From assembly GCF_000787575.1 (NCBI RefSeq), contig NW_012236501.1:95671-159670 (forward strand): DNA of 64,000 nucleotides. Direction: 5' to 3'. Shown piece by piece: positions 1-10,473 of the stretch; the first letter of the stretch is position 1; each line of letters opens with the position of its first letter. Under the pieces are notes generated by a model. That model saw only the letters and a list, made by a program, of their open reading frames with translations. It was not told the origin of the DNA and made no database searches. The stretch comes from Acytostelium subglobosum LB1 (Eukaryota; Evosea; Eumycetozoa; Acytosteliales; Acytosteliaceae). Position numbers and translations under genes: made by a program.

Positions 1-3000
1 CGCAACTAGCGTCAGTCACTGCGTCACCTCCCTCCATTGCTAGACATAATTGTCAGCATGGTGAATGTAGCAACAACGGTGGCCAGGGGTTCTTGACCAA
101 GAATGCTCGAGATGCTCATTCATCGCAGACCAAACACCTCTGTACCGACAGAGGAGTTGAGTGCAAGATATGTCGGAAGAAGATGGCCAAACAACAGCGA
201 CAGCAAAGCGCCGCTGCGGCGGCGACCAGCGAGCAAAGCTCCATGTCGAGCGCATTGAGTGATATCACAAGCTTCATCTGTGATCAATACGCCAATGGAA
301 ATAGAGGGGAGCGCGTCAATGACCAACATCGAGACCGTAGGTGAATCCACTGTGAATGAGGTGTCAACCACGTCGACAAGCCATGGCGCTGGAACGACCA
401 GCACGACAACGACCAGGACAACCAGGAGGCCAACAGCCAGGCGCCCAACCACAACCAGGAGCATGGCCAGTACGGCATNGACCAGTAGCAGGCGAGACGA
501 CAATTCTGATGTTGATGATGATGACCAAGATGATCCACCGTCTCCACATACACAGGATCGTCTTGCAGCAATGATTTGGCACATTGCCAAGGTGATTGGT
601 GTATGTCTGTCTGGTGATATCAATGAGACCAGGGATACGCTGCTACGAAAGATAAAGGATATGGTCAATGATGAGAGAGGCATTGAAGGTGTTGAGCCTC
701 TGACAGATGACGTAGCAATCGCTGTGTTTGAATGCATCCAAGAGCCAAACGAGAAGCATAGCCCAGTTGTTCAACTGGCCAAAGTTCTCCACAATGCGTT
801 CGATGGCATTCAGTTGGAGGGCTCAATGTCACGGCATGTCGCCAGACAAGTTGCCCAGTTAATCCATGATGAGCTCCAATCGATTGACCAAAGCATCTGG
901 CTTGCCCACTGGCAGAAGTTGTGCTCCCACATTGGCTGTAGTTCTCGCGTACGCAAGAAGGACTTCAGTCGCCATGTGTGCGTTCCTCATCACACCGACG
1001 AGGATGATACGTTGCCCGACAAGTGTCCTGGGTGTCAGTACTCATTGAAGAAGGAGTACGATACCGAAGTGAGGGCCAACAGAGATGCTGGAACGTTTAG
1101 ACTTGACCAGGTCAATATCGTTGCCCTGGCGTTGATGCGTTACGTCCTAGGCATCACCGACAACAAATGGGAGTATGTCCTAAAGTCTGCAAACTTGAAC
1201 CTGAAGGACTTCTCTCTCCAAAAGATGAAGAGCATATCTAAGGAGCTTGAGGCAAAGATAGATGTGACAATGCTAAAGACCGACTCCATCAATGTTGCTG
1301 GTGCTGTTCCTACACATTTTGCCTACTACGATATCTATCAGCTATTTGAGGATGCAATCAAGGCAGAGGNGCCAGAAGATGAAGATGGTAAGTATCATTA
1401 CTATAGACATGACAGCACAAGTGACTGACCAATACCACCGATCGACATACGTATTCAATAGTGATCACCAANATTGATGTTGATGGTGCCATTATGTTCA
1501 AGGAGGACACTCTTGAGCGCAGCAAGAAGCAAGAGAGTGGCACAATGCAGTTGGTGTACGACTCTAAGAAGACCTCTACCTTGAAGTCTCCATACAATGT
1601 GTATCAATTCCTTGTCGCCANTGGGGAAGAGACATACTCAAACTTGTCAAGTTGGTTCAGCCAGAGCAAGTTCCACGATCATTTGTCTGCGCTAAACAAT
1701 CTAAAGACCTATGTAAGTGACATCGAGAAATAGTATATATATATATATATGTTTATCTACCTGTATGTTTATATGTTATATANNNNNNNNNNNNNNNNNN
1801 NNNNNNNNNNNTGTGTTGATCATCACTCACTCACTCATTCACACTCACTCACTTTTTCACTCTTTTGATGATTATGTAACTAACTTAATAATTTATTTAT
1901 TTAATATTTAGAATTACAAAGACAAGATATACAAACCAATAGTTATATTAGTTGTTGACATGGTTTGTCTTTGTATCTTGGCCGGACTCTATGCTGTTTA
2001 TAAGTCGGTGAGCAACTTTAGATGTGTTTGGTGCATGATCAAGAAGGGTGACATGGCTCGCATCCTTGTGCCAGCGGTCGACCCAGAGGGCGCACGACCA
2101 AGAGTAATCCCTCAACGGAAGCCAACAGGACCGGCGAGGACCAACGGTGGATACAACAACGATCCATTGATCACATGTATCCCAACGAGTCATATGGTAC
2201 CAGATCTTCTCCATGTCCTGGTTGCTGTCGTCAGAACCTTTGTCAAACATCATTTCAAATGGCTTGAGACATGGCTGAACATTGAGGTGGATGGTAACAG
2301 AGTTGGTAAGCGAGTGAAGGATATGCTGTTGGCAGTCATGGCTCGGCTTGGTCCCAAGATACCTCCAAACAGTATGAAGCCAAGTGAGTCCAAACCTACA
2401 TCGCTCGTTGCCCGTTGGGAATCAACCAGAGTGAAGTTCCAGGCTGCCATTGACATCATCCTTCGTCGAAACGATATGTTCAATATTGAAGACCTGTTGA
2501 TTGGAGAGACTGAGGTGCTGAGGATCAAGTACCATGAATACAAAGTGCGTGCCCTTGACACCTGGCACATGCTACATCATTTCTTCTCGACCATGATCGA
2601 TCCTGGAACAGCACCAGCTATACGAACTCAAAACAGACCTGCTGCGCAAGCAACTCCCACTCCTGCTGATCCAACTCCTGCTGCTCCAACTCCTGCTGAT
2701 CCGACTCCAACTCCTGCTGCTCAATCCCTTCCATTATTCGATAGGGGTGTATGGTATTCCCATGCTTACATATTTGCCAAGTTGTCCATCGAGATCTATG
2801 GTCCAAGCATCATCACGTCCTACGTTCATTGCCTCTGCCATCACGTGCCTGAAGCCATATATTTGTTCGGATCGCTTGACCGCCTCATCAACATGGCACC
2901 AGAAGGAAGGCACTACGCCAATAAGTTGGTATTGGAACGCAATGCCAACGGTACCATTTATGGCGTAGCGGAGTTGTGTCAAGTGCAGCTGAAGCGCGGT

Positions 3001-4026
3001 AACGTCATCACGATGGTGTCTTATCAAACAGACCAATACCAGAACCTTCTCAATGGCACCAACTCTCGCAACGTCACCTACAAAGCGAGAATGAACGTGA
3101 GAAATCCAAGTGTGTTCGACAAGTACAGAGCAACACATGGCATGACCACAAGCTCGTCGGACAATTCCCACCATCCATGTCCAAGCGACAATGAGGAGGA
3201 GTACGACGAGGAGTACAATGATGATATGTATGAACATGGACAGGCTGCCCACCAGAGTGATGACGAGGATGGAGGCGACGAGACGGATGATGAGCCACAC
3301 TACGAGTCGTACGGTGGTGGTGGTGGTATGGACAACAGTGATGGCGAGCAAACACCGACCGGTACCATTGAACATGCGCATGTTCCAATGATGGAGGATG
3401 TGCCACAGTTGCAGGACACATTGATGAACACACACTATTACAATGATGGCGACAAAGTCTATGCGATGTCGATTGAGGTAGACGTTGGAACCTGGTGGCC
3501 TGGCACAGTCAAGTCATCTGATTACGATGAGCACAATGAAGTGATGTCGTATGTTGTCAAATTCGATCAAGGAACAGATAGTCAGTTGACTGTACAAGAG
3601 AACGTGTGCATTGCCACTGCCTACACTCAACAAGATGACAGCAGGATCGAAGGAGCCGACGTTCTTGTCTTCATCTATGACAATGGAAAGACTGGGCGAT
3701 TCTACAGAGGAACAGTGGAGAAGTTTAAGCTACAGCGACGCAAGAGGACCTTTGAAGTGTTAATGTTACCTATCGGTAAAGATGGAGTACTTGACAGATT
3801 GATGGATGAGTACAACAACATCCAAGATAGGTTATGTGGTCTGTCACGTTCTGGCATCACATTATCCAACGAAGCTGAGGCCAAGTATAACAATGACCTC
3901 ACAGAGTTGGAAAGACAAATCACAAAGTGCCGCAATAGACAAACACCAAGATATAGAGTTGGCAGAGAGGACACAAGATGGATACATTGGTGCGACAACA
4001 TGACAAACATATTTATAATTCAATAA
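1..4026 (+). CDS. CACTA/Tnp2-like DDE transposase gene, 5' incomplete, at least three exons
   Basis: The frame is open from the window edge to about 344 and then shifts to the frame open from 259. An intron or an indel near 240-300 is unresolved. Supported introns are 1388-1461 and 1713-1911, both GT-AG with the frame kept; the last exon ends at 4026. The N-terminus has a C2H2-like finger (CQHGEC followed by spaced histidines) and ECKICRKK. Later come IDVDGAI, then VVDMVCLCILAGLY and FRCVWC, then HCLCHHVPEAIYLFGSLD and APEGRHY. This order resembles the RNase H-fold catalytic core and inserted CxxC of CACTA/Plavaka-type transposases. A Pro/Thr/Ala spacer, an acidic stretch and a Tudor/SGF29-like segment (WWPGTV) follow. 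The family call rests on motif order only. Three single Ns lie in the exons. I saw no terminal repeats, so it may be a domesticated or stranded gene. Confidence 0.55.
1783..1811. other. Assembly gap (29 Ns) inside intron 2 of the transposase gene
   Basis: A run of 29 Ns follows a (TA)n tract. It lies inside the inferred intron 1713-1911, so it does not affect the coding frame. Confidence 0.95.
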
Positions 4027-4477
4027 ATGTGATGTTGATCGATTAACAATGATAATCATTGTATGATATTGATTGATTAGTATGACATAGAGTTCGAGCA
4101 ATTAAGGGTGAACAATTAGAACACAAGGTGAAATAGTAATGAGAAGGCTTGTATTATGATTATTTGAGTTGGAACGAGTCGAGTTATAATGATCATTCCT
4201 TATGAGAGACAGTTGCACTGTCGATAGCTAAAAATGCTGTTACTGATGCTGTTTCGTCTTTCTTGTGTGCTGATAATCTGTATAGTCTACTTGGTATCAT
4301 ATTATATTTAAATATACATATTATATCTATCAGTAAATGAATAATAATGTTTGAACAAACATGTTGAACCTTGTCAAACACTCATTCATTCACTCAATCA
4401 CTCTCCCACTCACACCCTCACACACACCCACACACACACCGAATCAAAACTTAATGACAAACTTAAGCGGATAATTT
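4027..4477. other. Intergenic region, AT-rich, ending in a CA/CCCACAC tract
   Basis: No convincing gene was seen. The last 100 bp are rich in CACTCA and CACACACC. The N-terminal 110 or so residues expected for the following ankyrin-like gene are not found here on either strand, which supports 5' truncation of that gene. Confidence 0.6.
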
Positions 4478-4990
4478 GTAGTGACCAACATGTCATGCAT
4501 GGCAGAGGATAGCAATAGATTGGTGTTTAGTCTAATAATCAAGACGGGCAGTGTCCTCATGCTCGAGACCTTTATCAATATGACTGGCAATCGACTGCTG
4601 CCCATTGTCACAGTAAGGGAGCTGGTGGAGGCCATGGGCAAAGGGAGCGAGCAGTTTGTACGCCTGATCCTCCAACATGCATCCTCTGTAGAGACCTCCC
4701 CCAGCACATCAATGATGAATATGCCCAACGGTGTGGATGTCAGCATGCTCCGCCTCATCCACGAGGAGTTCAAAATTGGCCACAGGCACAACTTTGTGTG
4801 GAAGGTAGCCTTGAGTAGTTGTATCCGCTGCAACATGATGGAGAGTGTGCAATACATCCTGGAGGATCGCAACCCACCGTTGATCTATCTAAATGGTTGG
4901 GACCGAGCAGAATATATTCAGCTCCTCTGTGACATCTGCACTTTTGGTCACATCGAGCACTTCCAGGCAATGATTTCACAACGCCCCGAG
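4478..4990 (+). pseudogene. Ankyrin-like A/B family gene 1, 5' part, truncated and then split by the Polinton
   Basis: Similarity to the paralogue at 29229 starts abruptly at the TNMS motif and runs through LIIKTGSVLMLETFINMTG and EQFVRLILQ up to SQRPE at the element boundary. The first 110 or so residues, including the F-box-like start and the KGxxLL...ATQYFI block, are missing. Past 4990 the open frame continues 36 codons into the TIR, which is fortuitous. The same gene resumes at 25486 in the matching frame after the target duplication. Function in this family is unknown: the repeats look like degenerate ankyrin repeats of a protein-interaction scaffold. Confidence 0.8.
4985..4990. repeat. 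Left 6-bp target-site duplication CCCGAG
   Basis: CCCGAG directly precedes the first base of the left TIR (4991) and is repeated at 25480-25485 directly after the right TIR. Six base pairs is the duplication length established for Polinton/Maverick integration. Confidence 0.9.
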
Positions 4991-5403
4991 GTGTGTGATT
5001 GCTGCCTCGCGGCAAACTTCCATATCGATTCCGAGCCTGCGGCTCTTCATCTCCATTCCGACTCTTTAGTTTTATACATTTATTTTACTATTAATTAATA
5101 ATAGTTAATTAGTTAATTAAGTTAAGAGATTTTTAAGACTTTAAAAAAATAATATTCCAAAAGAAATACAAACAAAAATCTCTTAACTTAATTAACTCTC
5201 TAACTCTCAAGATTTTCCAAGCGCAAATCCCTATCATCATTCCAGGCGCAAGTGTTCACAATCGTAGAAACAAATACTGGCAGTAGAGCGATAGTTTCAT
5301 CGTCAGAGTTGTGGTGAGTTCATCGTCAATCAGATGGTTGGAAATAAACGAAAGTAATATAAGAATTATTTTGTTTGGTATAGTTAGAAAGAATGCCAAG
5401 AAC
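4991..5403 (+). repeat. Left terminal inverted repeat of the Polinton (about 413 bp)
   Basis: It matches the reverse complement of 25069-25479 with a few substitutions and one short diverged patch near 5220-5250. It starts GTGTGTGATTGCTGCC. The match runs through the start codon and first codons of the helicase gene (ATG at 5393), so the terminal genes at both ends share a 5' leader and presumably a promoter. Confidence 0.92.
5112..5196. repeat. 23-bp perfect inverted repeat (hairpin) inside the left TIR
   Basis: Arms 5112-5134 and 5174-5196 are exact reverse complements, separated by 39 bp. The same structure is kept in the right TIR. It could be a replication or terminal-protein signal, a regulatory hairpin or a fold-back. 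None of these is shown by the sequence. Confidence 0.85.
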
Positions 5404-7285
5404 TCAAGAATTGACAGTTGAGGAGATTGAGAAGAATATCAAAGAACAAAAGGCTTTGCTCAAAAAGGCAAAGGATGAACGATCCAAAATATTATTTGGT
5501 ACCAATCTAGAGCGCTTTGATTTAGATACATTAGGTGCCTTGGTATTCGATTGCAAAAAAGAGACTGATTGGGAGAAGGTCACCAATTACATACGACAAT
5601 ATTTTGTTAAAATAAATGATTCCATCGGAGTAATCATGTATGATCCAAAACCCTCAAAAGGAAGAGGTAATTTTATAACCCTCAGTTGGGAGGATTGTAC
5701 AAAAAACTTTTTTCTCAAGGACCATTCAATTACTATTGGAAAGGTAGTTTATTCAACCAAAGATTGGTTTGTAAATAGGGATACCGAGAGATACCACCAG
5801 GTATTGGATCCGTCTATTCCTTCAATGACATATATTGAGGACAAGAGTAAATATGTAAATTTATTCACAGGGTTTAGATTCAAAGACAGATCCCAATTTG
5901 ATGAAAGAATGAAGGATAAAACATTCAAACAAAAGGTGACACAAGGAAAAGAGTTTATCTGGAAGCACGGCAAAGAGGTTTTGTGTTCAAACCAAGAGGA
6001 TCAATTCAGATTCTTTAAAATGTTGATTGCTGCATTTGTCATTGGTAAAAAAACCCAGGTTATTTTATTCTTAAAGTCCATCCAAGGTGCTGGTAAGAGT
6101 CTATGGCTAAAGATTATTAAATTGGCAATGGGAATTAGATTAATTTTGGAAACAAGCAACCCTGGTATTCTCATGCCCAACGAGTTCAATGACGAATTGA
6201 TTGGGAAGATACTTGGAATATTCGAAGAAATGCCGACCAGTTCAAAGTCTGATTGGGAGAAGCTATCAAACAGTATGAAACATTTTGTAACAGGAGATTC
6301 AATTAGGATCAATGTAAAAGGGAAAACACATTTCTTTATTGATAATTTTTTAAATATTATTATTTGTAGTAACAGGGATGCTATCAAATGTGAAGCAGCA
6401 GACAGGAGAATTTTTATTACTGATGTTTCTAACCATAGAGTTAAAGATTACCCTTATTTCGATCAATTGGGAAAAATATCTGAAGACCTGGACACTATCG
6501 AAGCTTTCTATTGGGAGTGAATGGACATTTATGATCCTGAGTTTGATTTTAGGATTATCCCAGTAAGCAATTATAAAAATGATTTGATTGTGGATAATCT
6601 ATCGGCAGTTTACAAGTTTGTTAAGGAGGCATATTTATTAAAAAATAAGGACTTAAAATTACCTCTTAAACAATTTTATGAAGAGTATGTTGATTACTGT
6701 AACCGACATAAACTAAATGTTCAATCAAAAATCAAAGCCAATGAAAAGTTAAATGAGATTGGAATTTCCATCAAATCTGGTACTGCTAATAAACAAATGT
6801 TCGATTATAAATTGAGTGCCATTAAAGTAATTTTTGAGAAGAATAATTTCATGTCCAAATATGATGAGCCAGATGAAAAAGAGGACGAGAAAATTATTTT
6901 ATTAGAAGGGGAAACTGATGATGAGTTCCAAAAGAAGCTGATGGCCCAAAATAAAAAGATGGCCGAGAAACTAGAAGAACAAGAACTGTTGATTAAACAG
7001 AATAAAATATTGTTAGAGAGACTGGATGTGAAAGATAAAATTATCAATGGCCTTAAGACGGTCATGAAATTTAAATCTGGAATCCCCTTGTGCTACAGCG
7101 GAGAGGAGGAATCTAAACCTATAAAAAGCAAATCAATTAGAAATCGATCCATTCCAATGTTTGGTGATTCAGATGATGAAAGTGATAACGAGCCATCTGA
7201 ATGTATTGAGACCAGCTCAGATGTCAGCTCAGATGATGAAGAGATTATGGATTTTTGCCAGTCCATTGCACATAAATATAAATAA
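5393..7285 (+). CDS. SF3 (D5-like) helicase with an in-frame TGA
   Basis: A superfamily 3 helicase, which would unwind viral DNA during replication. Residues about 155-160 carry a YVNLF element as in D5-type proteins. Walker A is QGAGKS (231-236), Walker B is IFEE (about 277-280) and motif C is IIICSN (322-327). A TGA at 6518-6520 stops the frame after 375 residues. The next codon is ATG and the same frame runs another 254 codons, through the expected C-terminal lid, a coiled coil (EKLEEQELLIKQNK) and an acidic Ser/Asp tail. The two parts therefore look like one gene of about 630 residues whose TGA probably replaces a Trp codon. An assembly error, real inactivation, or reinitiation at 6521 are all possible. 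The start codon lies in the TIR. No archaeo-eukaryotic primase motif was seen. Confidence 0.85.
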
Positions 7286-7606
7286 CAACAATTAATTAAT
7301 TGTAATTATTTATGTACCTTCTTTGGAGCTGGTTTCCTTTTCTCATTAGCCAAAACATTCCATCTCTTTGCCTTTGGATCATCCTTTGGTGGTACATCAT
7401 CTTTTTTTTTCTAGATACAAGGGTCATAGAACCCAGGCCATATTGTCGAGTGTTTTATTTTTGAGAGTGTTAAGGATTGGAAGTTGTTTTTGTGCTATCG
7501 AATTATTTAGTGCTTTCGATTGNATTGNGTGTTTTTGTTGNTNAGGATCATTTGGACTCCAACTTGAGGTCTAGTTCGGGTCAGGGAAGCTTGACTTTTC
7601 AAAGTA
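7286..7606 (-). pseudogene. Degraded 3' end of a minus-strand gene, possibly the packaging ATPase
   Basis: Read on the minus strand, 7410 to about 7309 gives a short basic C-terminal tail ending KPAPKKVHK and a stop. Upstream, other frames give short pieces such as WPGFYDP, broken by stops, a 9-T homopolymer and four ambiguous bases. The stretch ends at the TA where Tc1 copy 1 inserted. A gene running leftward from the other Tc1 site (the ATPase start at 13201) could once have ended here, but the middle is missing. The assignment is inference. Confidence 0.3.
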
Positions 7607-9203
7607 CAGTACGTTTCATAAGTTATGGCCACCCCCTGAGCAAACAGATAGGTGATTGATATCTCTTCAATATTAAGAGATACCAAATGATATCTTATCT
7701 CTCTAAATAATAGACTCAATTATCTACTAATCTTGATTGAATTACTTATTGCTAGTTATATTTATTTACAAATAATTGAATGAGAGTGTTGAAATGATAA
7801 GTAGTGAACATGGCCATTATTTATGCAACGAAAATTGATCGAAGGTATCGGAACGATGAACTAGAATAATGACAAAGGAGGTTGTCAATATTTGGTCCAC
7901 CATCCATTCGCTGTTATAATGTCCTCCATTCGTTGTGGCAAGGAGGCGTATAGGTTCTCAACAATGCTGTCATCCATTAGCTCCCATTGTTCATTGGCAA
8001 GGTCGGAAAGGACCACTCCAGGGTTCTTTGCCAGCTCTCTCTTGACTCTCTTCTTCAAGATCGCCCAAAGATTCTCTATAATGTTGATGTCTGGTGAATA
8101 TGGGGGAATGAATAGGGTGGGTATCCTCTTCCTTCTCCAGTGGCTGGTGACATTTGTTGCTCTATGAATTGGACAGTTGTCCATCGCCAGTGTAAAGTCT
8201 GGGAGTTGGCCATGATAATATCGGATGGATCGAGAGTATGCATCATCAAGAATCTCCGTGTATTGAGTGTTTTCTAAATTGCCTTCAATCTCAGAGAGAT
8301 ATCCGACACCAGCACTCGTGACACATCCCCAGAAATTGACCTTGGTTCCGGGAAGTCTCCTGATGCCATGAACTCGACTGAATGTGTTGTTATCTTGTCT
8401 AGCCCACTCGTGTTGACGGTAGTTCTTGATGTTGGACTCAATTGTGGTCTCATCACAGAATACTATCTGTTCCCATTGTTCCGCTGTCCAGTCTCGATGA
8501 GCCATAGCGAACTGGAGCCTTTGATCTGCGTTTACTTGCTTTAGATCGTTCTTCCTGCTTAAACTGCGATAGGTGAGACCTTCCTTTGCAGCGATACGAG
8601 ATATTTGAGCCGTTGATATCTCTGTATCGTATCTCAGTTCAAGTTTGGCTTTCAACTCGTCCAAAGTGATGACCTCCTTCCTGACCAAAGCTTTGATGAT
8701 CCTCCTTCTAAGTCTTCTTGAAAACTTTGAAGGGCGTCCCGATTTGAGACGGTCCTTGAAGTCTCCTCGCTCGCTGTGTCGTTGAATAGTCCTGCTCACA
8801 GTTGATCGGGAAATATTGTACATCTTTGATATTAATTTCTTTGAATATCCTCTCCTTCTGGCTCTCACGATTTTAGCTCTCTCTTCTTCTGTTAATGACA
8901 TGATTAATTGTAATGTACATAAATAATATTCTATCTCTTCCAACAAAGTGTTTGATGTTTGAACTCATTCATTCTTTACTATTGCATAAATAATGGACAT
9001 GTTCATTACTTTAACAAAAATATCGTTTGAATGATAAAGATATATTAATTCCATTTTTGGAAAAATATTCATAAATGGAAATTTTTGAGCAAAAGTGGAC
9101 TACTATATTTGGAAGTGAATAAGAATCTTGAACCATATTTGTAGGAGATATCAAACTCGTACCTGTTTGAACAGGGGGTGGCCATAACTTATGAAACATA
9201 CTG
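7607..9203 (-). mobile_element. Tc1-family transposon, copy 1 (1,597 bp), flanked by TA
   Basis: The ends are CAGTACGTTTCATAAGTTAT at the left and the inverted form with one change (CAGTATG) at the right, each next to a TA duplication (7605-7606, 9204-9205). The inverted repeats extend about 32 bp into GGCCACCCCCTG. It carries one intact transposase and is the same length as copy 2 at 11472-13068, in the opposite orientation. Confidence 0.95.
7885..8901 (-). CDS. Tc1-type DD34E transposase (copy 1)
   Basis: Cuts and pastes the surrounding Tc1 element at TA sites. An N-terminal helix-turn-helix pair (KLISKMYNISRSTVSRTIQ, then the ITLDELKAKL region) precedes the RNase H-fold catalytic triad: D in FCDETTIES, D in AMDNCPIHR and E in IIENLWAIL. 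There are 34 residues between the second Asp and the Glu, the spacing of the Tc1 family. The start is placed at MSLTEEER (8901), giving 338 residues, because the 15 codons upstream look like 5' leader. The product is identical to that of copy 2, so the element moved recently. Confidence 0.95.
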   Translation of the reverse strand: MSLTEEERAKIVRARRRGYSKKLISKMYNISRSTVSRTIQRHSERGDFKDRLKSGRPSKFSRRLRRRIIKALVRKEVITLDELKAKLELRYDTEISTAQISRIAAKEGLTYRSLSRKNDLKQVNADQRLQFAMAHRDWTAEQWEQIVFCDETTIESNIKNYRQHEWARQDNNTFSRVHGIRRLPGTKVNFWGCVTSAGVGYLSEIEGNLENTQYTEILDDAYSRSIRYYHGQLPDFTLAMDNCPIHRATNVTSHWRRKRIPTLFIPPYSPDINIIENLWAILKKRVKRELAKNPGVVLSDLANEQWELMDDSIVENLYASLPQRMEDIITANGWWTKY

Positions 9204-9221
9204 TACCAAATAATATATAGA

Positions 9222-9596
9222 ATGTACGCAGTACCAGTTTCTCATCGAAGAGCAGCGCTGATTGATGCTTATCAAGGTGGACATCATCAAAGATACACAA
9301 GTTTGGGAGGTCAACCATCACCATTTGGCCATCATCCTGGAATGCATGGAGATGGATTCTTTGATTGGATTAAGAAGGCCCATAATGCTATTAAAGAACA
9401 CAAATTTATTAGTAGAGCAGCAAAAGCATTAGATGTTGCAGGGGTTCCTTTTGCAGGTACCGTTGGCACTGCTGCTGAAGCAATGGGTTATGGAAAACCT
9501 AGACGTAGAAGACAAACAGGAGGTACCTCATATGGAATTGATGGAGGACGTAAAAGAAAGGCCAAAACAGGAGGAAAGAGGAAGAGTAAGAAATAG
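9222..9596 (+). CDS. Small basic virion/core-like protein, possible adenovirus pVI/pX analogue
   Basis: 124 residues. A Gly/His-rich start is followed by an amphipathic segment (residues 46-70, beginning FFDWIKKAHNAIKEH), a small-residue stretch, an RRRR cluster (94-97) and a Lys/Arg-rich tail. Two short strings fit the known adenain cleavage patterns (M/I/L)xGx-G and (M/I/L)xGG-x: MHGDG (41-45), just before the amphipathic helix, and IDGGR (107-111), just before a 15-residue basic tail. That layout is like adenovirus pVI. The resemblance is inferred; no homology search was possible. The gene lies 17 bp right of Tc1 copy 1, which may have cut off its upstream promoter, though ATATATAGA remains right before the ATG. 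Confidence 0.6.
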   Translation: MYAVPVSHRRAALIDAYQGGHHQRYTSLGGQPSPFGHHPGMHGDGFFDWIKKAHNAIKEHKFISRAAKALDVAGVPFAGTVGTAAEAMGYGKPRRRRQTGGTSYGIDGGRKRKAKTGGKRKSKK

Positions 9597-9615
9597 ATAA
9601 ATTAGCCCAATGGGC

Positions 9616-10473
9616 TTAATTATCTAACAAATAAGAAACTGTTGTTGGGAGGACTACAATCACTTGATCATTTGTTTTAATCGATGAACCATCCTGTGCC
9701 GTGATAAAAAAGGATCCATAAAGTGTGAACATCCTTGCAGGAATTGGAACATTTATTTGATAGAATCCTGGCATTGTAGCATTTCCCCAGAGTTTAAAAG
9801 GGACAAAAGAAGCAGATCTAATAAAATCATTTGATGTTGTAGTTGGAAATGTTACTTCAGAGAATGTAAAAGTTACAAGGTTACCAATTCTTTGGACAAT
9901 AGCACTACCTTCTGCAAGTACGTCTCCATATCCCCATTGGAAATAAAATTTATCAAACTCATAATTAATTAAAGGTAATGATCCCAAACCAAGAACAATT
10001 CCATCTTTAAAAGTTTTGGTTCCATTTATTATTTGATCAGTCTCTGAAATAATAATATTTGCATGTGGAGAATGAGTAGGAAGATTTATTATTGATTGAT
10101 TGTCTGTCTGGACATTGAGAGTGATTTGGTCCTCAACTCCAAACAATACTCCTCATAGTTGACTACGAGAGGATCGTCATAAGGTTGACGTATCTTGACG
10201 CGGTACTAAAATTAGAGCTATGAAGATACCCTTGGAANGGAAAGTAGTTGGTGATAATAAGGCATTATGTTCCCGATNTGGCAATNGAAGTCGAATATTT
10301 GGTGTAACAGATAAATGACCTAAATAATCAAGATTTTGACGATGAGGAGTATTGACTCCAAATGTTATTTGATTGGTGTTTGATTCGATATTGAGCTGAT
10401 CAGTTATGATGAGGCTATCAACGGTTGTAATATCAGGGGACTCAAAATCATTAAACAAATCGATGTATTCCAT
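9616..10473 (-). pseudogene. Fibre-like virion protein gene, apparently frame-broken
   Basis: Two reading frames follow each other on the minus strand: 10473-10177 (start MEYIDLFNDF) and 10146-9616 (176 residues, no ATG at its start). Both have beta-rich, Asn/Thr-rich sequence typical of fibre shafts and heads, including TDQIINGTKTFKDGI, a motif common in viral and phage fibre proteins. The second lacks its own start and the first ends in a short out-of-frame stretch with three ambiguous bases near 10238-10287. They probably form one gene broken by indels or assembly errors. The likely role is host attachment. Confidence 0.5.

Noticed and set aside
4991-5098. C-terminal extension of the 4481 frame
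   Set aside because: It is left TIR sequence read through in frame, not part of the ankyrin-like protein.
7892-8167. Frames antisense to the Tc1 transposases
   Set aside because: They recur in both copies only because the transposase does and have no features of their own.
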